NCBI GenBank assembly: GCA_036345935.2
Contig: JADWOT020000004.1
Coordinates: forward strand, 6,668,168 to 6,732,167
Length of the DNA stretch: 64,000 bases
Reading direction: 5' to 3'
Source of the DNA: Taenia hydatigena
Lineage: Eukaryota > Platyhelminthes > Cestoda > Cyclophyllidea > Taeniidae
Of the stretch, positions 59,925 to 64,000 are shown in pieces (position 1 is the stretch's first letter; each line of letters begins with the position of its first letter). Under the pieces are notes generated by a model. That model made no database searches, was not told the DNA's origin, and saw only the letters and a program-made list of their open reading frames with translations. A program made the position numbers and the translations under genes.

Positions 59925-60560
59925 ATGTCACGTATTTATTTTAGAAGTAACTTGCGCGAAGCTCTACCGCACAAATAATGAGGCTAATTTTGAAGCGAAA
60001 CTATCGTTATCCTTGCCAAAACAAATTTCATTTCATTTCCATCGTGACAAGTCTGACATAAAGAACATTTCATGTTATTTCTGATTTGATGTTTCCACCA
60101 CATGCTTATATCAGAACATGCAGGCCAACAGTCCAACATAACTTGGCAAAGGTGTAACATACAAAAGACTGCAGACACACCAACAGATGTTATTGAAAGG
60201 CGTTGGATAAACCAATCTCCCACAATAATCTCCATCCCGTCTGTATGTTCCATCAGCGTTTCATTCAACTCCGCATAGTTGCCCTGTGGTGGCAATAGCT
60301 ACCACGTCTGCTTAAGGGAACCGCGTGATGGAATGACAACACAACTACCATTTGGAACGCATTGCAGAGGAGATGGTGTTATGAGATTAATCAAGCTGCA
60401 TGGAGCCTTCCCTCCCTTCTCGCCTACTTAGCACACATGCCCATGTGCAGAGCGGTTGGAGGCATCTTATCTTCTTTCTTACACAAACATCCCCCTTTCT
60501 GCTTCACACTCACCGACCCAATTACCCACTAGTTACACACTCTGCACCTTCTAAAGCCAT
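59925..60560 (-). repeat. Dispersed repeat P, copy 2
   Basis: Reverse complement partner of 8,800-9,560. On the minus strand one frame of about 100 codons (ELNETLMEHTDGMEIIVGDW) stays open, while the other copy is broken, so an ancestral exon is possible. No family is recognised. Confidence 0.75.
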
Positions 60561-60580
60561 TCTTAAGGCTAAGTCACAGC

Positions 60581-61376
60581 ATGCCACTCCTCCTAAAGAC
60601 TCATGACACCTGCAACAGTGGGCAATCTACTTCAAAATGCACTTATTACCTGTACAGCCAACAATTATCTGCCACCCAACATCCTGAAGCAAATAAGTTA
60701 TGGCTAGCGAACCTTCAATCCACAATAGAACATCTCTATCACCAATTCATACATAGGTACGGCAGTTGATGATTCACTCAACACTATCTCCATCAATTTA
60801 AACATATTTTAGAATGGTTTTAGAATGCTTAAGGATGAAGGCATCGACTAGGAAGGTGCTCATAGATCAAATGGGTAGGTCAATCCAAACATTGTCCTCA
60901 TTACACTCGCACTACGGTAACTCGTTTGTTGACGAGAATGCACGATTTCATTTGAACACGCTCCAAGTTTTGCAGCACAACGTGTGCTTTGTGCATCCCC
61001 AGCAATTCGAGGGTTTTGGATCACTCATGCAGCACTACATGGAAGCGCACACTGGTGAGTTTGTAGATGCTTTAGTCCAGTTAGCTAGAAATATATTATC
61101 GCATAAGCATGCTTTAGTGGGCATATGAGCTCCTCCAGAATTCATGCCATGTTGTGATGTTGCAGGTCAAAATAGGGAGTCATCTGATGCCCGCTACTAC
61201 TGCATGGAATGTTATGGGGACTGTCCAACATGGGAGACACTGAGGAACCACATCCGCCTAAGCCGTCCTTGTACGTTTTCCTCCATTTGTAAGACTGGCT
61301 TCCTGATGACTAATTTTGCCGGTCATGCCCCTGCCTTGCAGATGTTTGGAGCAAGCTGTACAGTCAAATGGGATAA
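60581..61376 (+). CDS. Unidentified spliced gene or pseudogene, Cys/His segment
   Basis: Candidate exons: 60,581-60,756 (reading ANKLWLANLQSTIEHLYHQF, donor CATAG/GTACGG), 60,824-61,054 (donor CACTG/GTGAGT), 61,166-61,270 (acceptor GATGTTGCAG, donor CCTT/GTACGT) and 61,342-61,376 (acceptor CCTTGCAG, then TAA). The last three join in frame across introns of 111 and 71 bases. The second exon ends with a C2H2-like pattern, CFVHPQQFEGFGSLMQHYME followed by AH. The third has YYCMECYGDCPTWETLRNHI. Zinc binding is plausible, but the ligands are not canonical. At the start of the second exon the good reading frame changes (MLKDEGID stops, RKVLIDQMG begins), which suggests a frameshift. The family is not recognised. 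Confidence 0.4.
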
Positions 61377-61753
61377 AATCCCCTCAAGCAAATGAGCTTC
61401 GTAAGTTCCAAATGGGTTCATTTATTGCCTTAAAGCATTTTTAGAAGAGCGATGATCACTAAGGTAAAACCGGTTGAGCTCGCACAATTTTAATGGTCCT
61501 ACGACAACGGATTTGCCTTTGCGGAACTTGCTTTAGTTTGTTGATATTGCGAGAAGCACATGAATTGTAGTGATCTGCCAGACGAACTTCTTAAAAATGT
61601 CATGTGTATTAGGAATCACCCTTGGTGTAAGCTCTGCTTGGCTACGCTTCGATTCCGTTTAATGCGCTAACTTCTGCCACTTTCCTTGGGCAATCATTTG
61701 GGCACGTACTTTAGCATAAACATTAGTGTAACCTACGCCTATTCCGACGTCCG

Positions 61754-62403
61754 ATGTTCCTGCAATTTGCCACTTTCAAATGTACGGACTCTTGCTTTTC
61801 TATTCAATTATTCCTTAATGCTCTTAAGGAAGCGCTTGGGCATTTGTTTGACCTAGTAAGTAGAAATCCCAATGCAATCGGGGTGGGTGTCACTACTGTT
61901 TCAGTTGAAGGATCTGCCTTTTATGTTCGCATTCACACCCTCATCTGTAGTGCACGACATGCTGCGTTTTGTCCAGAACAGGGCGGACTTGCAACTCCAC
62001 TGTGTTGGGAATTCCCTCCAATTCAGTCATGCGTGCGATCAGGCCTTCATGGTTCCCAAGTTAAGAAAACTAGGTTGAACAGGCTGTACAATGGATAGTC
62101 GAAGTCGAAATCCTGCAGTCGAATTCGAGCAGTGATAATATGCCAAGATCACACCAGACTTTCGTCTTATTTATTTCTGATGCTCCCATCATGCTCTCGT
62201 TAGCATCAGATTCAGCAGGTAGGAATGCAATTCGAAGAGGAAGAAAGTTGTTTAAGAGAAGTTGTGAATTGGCTGTTATTCTAGAACACATCTGCCCTGA
62301 ATTGATGGCGTTGCAAGAAATTCAAGGTGTTGTTTGCATCCATATCGTTACCACAAAAGCGACACTTCGGGCCCATCCCATCATGGACTGCTTTGTGAGT
62401 TGA
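61754..62403 (+). CDS. Unidentified spliced reading frames, likely same gene
   Basis: A frame ending KEALGHLFDL meets GTAAGT at 61,856. A 49-base intron ends CTGTTTCAG at 61,904, and the frame continues in phase as LKDLPFMFAFTPSSVVHDML, with DQAFMVPKLRK near its end, to TGA at 62,078. A further exon may begin after TCCTGCAG at 62,119 and stays open to 62,403 (SDAPIMLSLASDSAG, ELAVILEHICPELMALQEIQ). The in-phase splice and protein-like sequence favour a real or recently decayed gene, probably continuous with the Cys/His exons upstream. I cannot name the family. The stop at 62,078 lies just before a weak donor-like GGTTGA, so the joining order there is uncertain. Confidence 0.4.
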
Positions 62404-63690
62404 AGTGACACCATTGTAAAACACTCTAGACATAATTCTTTTCACCATCCAAAGTCATCACAACACTCGATTGCGACAGCTCTAAGCAACCGAATGCGTG
62501 CCTAGAACAGTAGGTTAGTTGTTTTTGCTTGGCCGTCTTACATCTGCCCCGGTCAGGAAATATCCGAATGAACATAATCGACACCGCCTCGAAGCTCCAA
62601 GAACAAAGTTCAGGGCAACTTTGGTCGTGGTTAGTCAAAGAAAGATTGCTGACCTCCCATTTCAAGCATTATTAGTCTTAAATAACGCCTTGATTTTGCT
62701 TAACCGTATAAGGAATGGCAAAGTTAGATAGACAAATTTATTAGCACGGGTAAGTTGTAGCACCATCCCCGTTGGGACAGGTATGGTATATGGACGATTT
62801 GGCAACAATGGAAGGTTAGGAACACGAATGTCTGAGGGCTGATCTGTTCTCATGTACTCGGTATCGGCACCGTTCTCGCCTCTCGTCCAGGAGGTACATC
62901 ACACGAAACATGATCATTTTTTCAATTTATAAACGAGAAGAGAGAAGTCATAGCTAACAAAGAACCCTAAAGCCGGATCACCAGTGGCTGCACTTCAGAT
63001 TGACGTCTATATCGTTATTGTTATTCGTGAAATCACCACAATGTAAAGTTGCATTTGTGCTTTGGTGAAATGGATGATCAAAGTGGATTTTGGTTCTAAA
63101 ATACAATATTTTGACTTGGCAATGTCTGCAATTTTCTTTAAGAATTGCAAAATAATATGTTTTTTTTTGAAATTTTGAAAATATTAACTTTCGTTAGCAA
63201 ATTCGCTCCGACTTCATTCAATAGCATCTAGCATCTAACTTGTTTTTTTTAAACTCAGCATGATTTGATGGCGAATTTTATTCATTCATGACTGAGTTTA
63301 CTTTGATGAGCCATTTCCTCGCAGCATTGACCTGGTTATGAATAGCTAAATGAAGGAGCAAGAATGATGCTTTGTACTGCGACGATAGCATTGGTTAAGG
63401 AACCGAGGTGAAGTCAAACAGAAAAGTGCTCAAATCATTGCGAATTGGCGATGAAAGCATTTCTCAGTTGCGGGAATTAATTGCTTCAAACAGATAATTT
63501 ACCAGTTTAAACTGTTTTGCTCGTCGAAATCTGTCATTTCTCCTGCAACTAAGCAAAGCTGAACAGTTTTTGAGTTGGTAACATATAAAATGAGGCACCG
63601 ACGAGTGGGTAACCAGTCACAATTAATGTTGACCCGAATGTTGCTCTGAGCATTTCGCGGTAATGTCGGGTTGTAATGTTTCGAGCCTTA
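62404..63690. other. No gene recognised
   Basis: AT-rich toward 63,000-63,300, with short T and A runs. No frames of note. Confidence 0.5.
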
Positions 63691-63696
63691 CTCGAT

Positions 63697-64000
63697 CAAA
63701 AGTGGGAGAACATTTGGCAGAGACACTTAGTCTATCGTCCTAGGCACGTACGGTGTTGTTTTCAAGTGTTGTGACCTTAAGTGGGAACAGCTAAAGGCCT
63801 TGAAGCGAGTAAGGCTTGATCACACCGACCAAGGTGTCCCTTCGACTGCTCTCAGAGAAATTGCGCTCCTGAAAGAACTGTAGCACCACCCCAACATCGT
63901 GAAGCAAATCCTAGGGATTGACGACGTTGCTAAGTGTAGAACGTGTCACCCCAAATGATGGTCGACTGCACATACTGTTTGAATGCTTGAATATGGATCT
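63697..64000 (+). pseudogene. Cyclin-dependent kinase pseudogene, 5' part
   Basis: The N-lobe of a PSTAIRE-class CDK is readable without introns: [14 protein letters not shown] (glycine loop, degraded start), KALKRVRLD with the ATP-anchoring Lys, [16 protein letters not shown] (the cyclin-binding PSTAIRE helix as PSTALRE), then HHPNIVK and, in another frame, LFECLNMDL (hinge). An in-frame TAG at 63,881-63,883, a TGA at 63,956-63,958 and a frameshift before 63,975 show that it is not functional. A normal CDK has about 300 residues; only about the first 85 lie in the window. Lack of introns hints at a retroposed copy, but no poly(A) tail can be checked because the 3' end is outside. Confidence 0.85.

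Overview
The window looks like a gene-poor, repeat-rich stretch of an animal nuclear genome. There are no bacterial-style operons. Coding sequence is split by small GT-AG introns, three of them about 49-51 bases. One glycosyltransferase gene and several decayed spliced genes lie among segmental duplications and a small LTR-type element. A parasitic flatworm, most likely a tapeworm, fits the short introns, the base composition, the expanded beta-1,3-glycosyltransferase family and the miniature LTR element. That placement is inference, not proof.

Positions 1-20,480 are mostly non-coding: purine-rich tracts, microsatellites and several dispersed repeats. They also hold a possible single-exon membrane-protein reading frame (7,032-7,475), a small F-box-like fragment (10,491-10,619) and a decayed coiled-coil gene on the minus strand (13,921-14,875) with a tandemly duplicated exon. 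The best gene is at 20,488-22,072 (+): a three-exon beta-1,3-galactosyltransferase-type enzyme with a type II membrane anchor and a DDD motif, interrupted by an apparent one-base frameshift near 21,250.

Positions 22,500-59,470 are a mosaic of duplications. An inverted duplication with rearranged block order covers 22.5-26.9 kb. A direct segmental duplication of about 7-8 kb pairs 26.1-34.4 kb with 52.4-59.5 kb. Its 3' part belongs to a dispersed repeat family (family R here) with about eleven full or partial copies in both orientations. One family R copy (44.6-45.9 kb) carries a 186-base solo LTR with a 5-base target duplication, and the matching empty site is present in two sister copies. 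Within the mosaic lie a candidate two-exon membrane protein with a Glu-rich tail (41,247-42,186), its decayed inverted copy (42,868-43,127), and duplicated zinc-ribbon-like exons (26,959 and 52,830).

Positions 59,470-64,000 hold a degenerate second LTR, an inverted partner of the 8.8-9.6 kb repeat, an unidentified multi-exon gene or pseudogene with a Cys/His segment (60,581-62,403), and the 5' part of a CDK-type kinase pseudogene running off the window end. The genes show no sign of a shared pathway. The dominant story is duplication, inversion and decay, and I see no convincing new multi-gene system.
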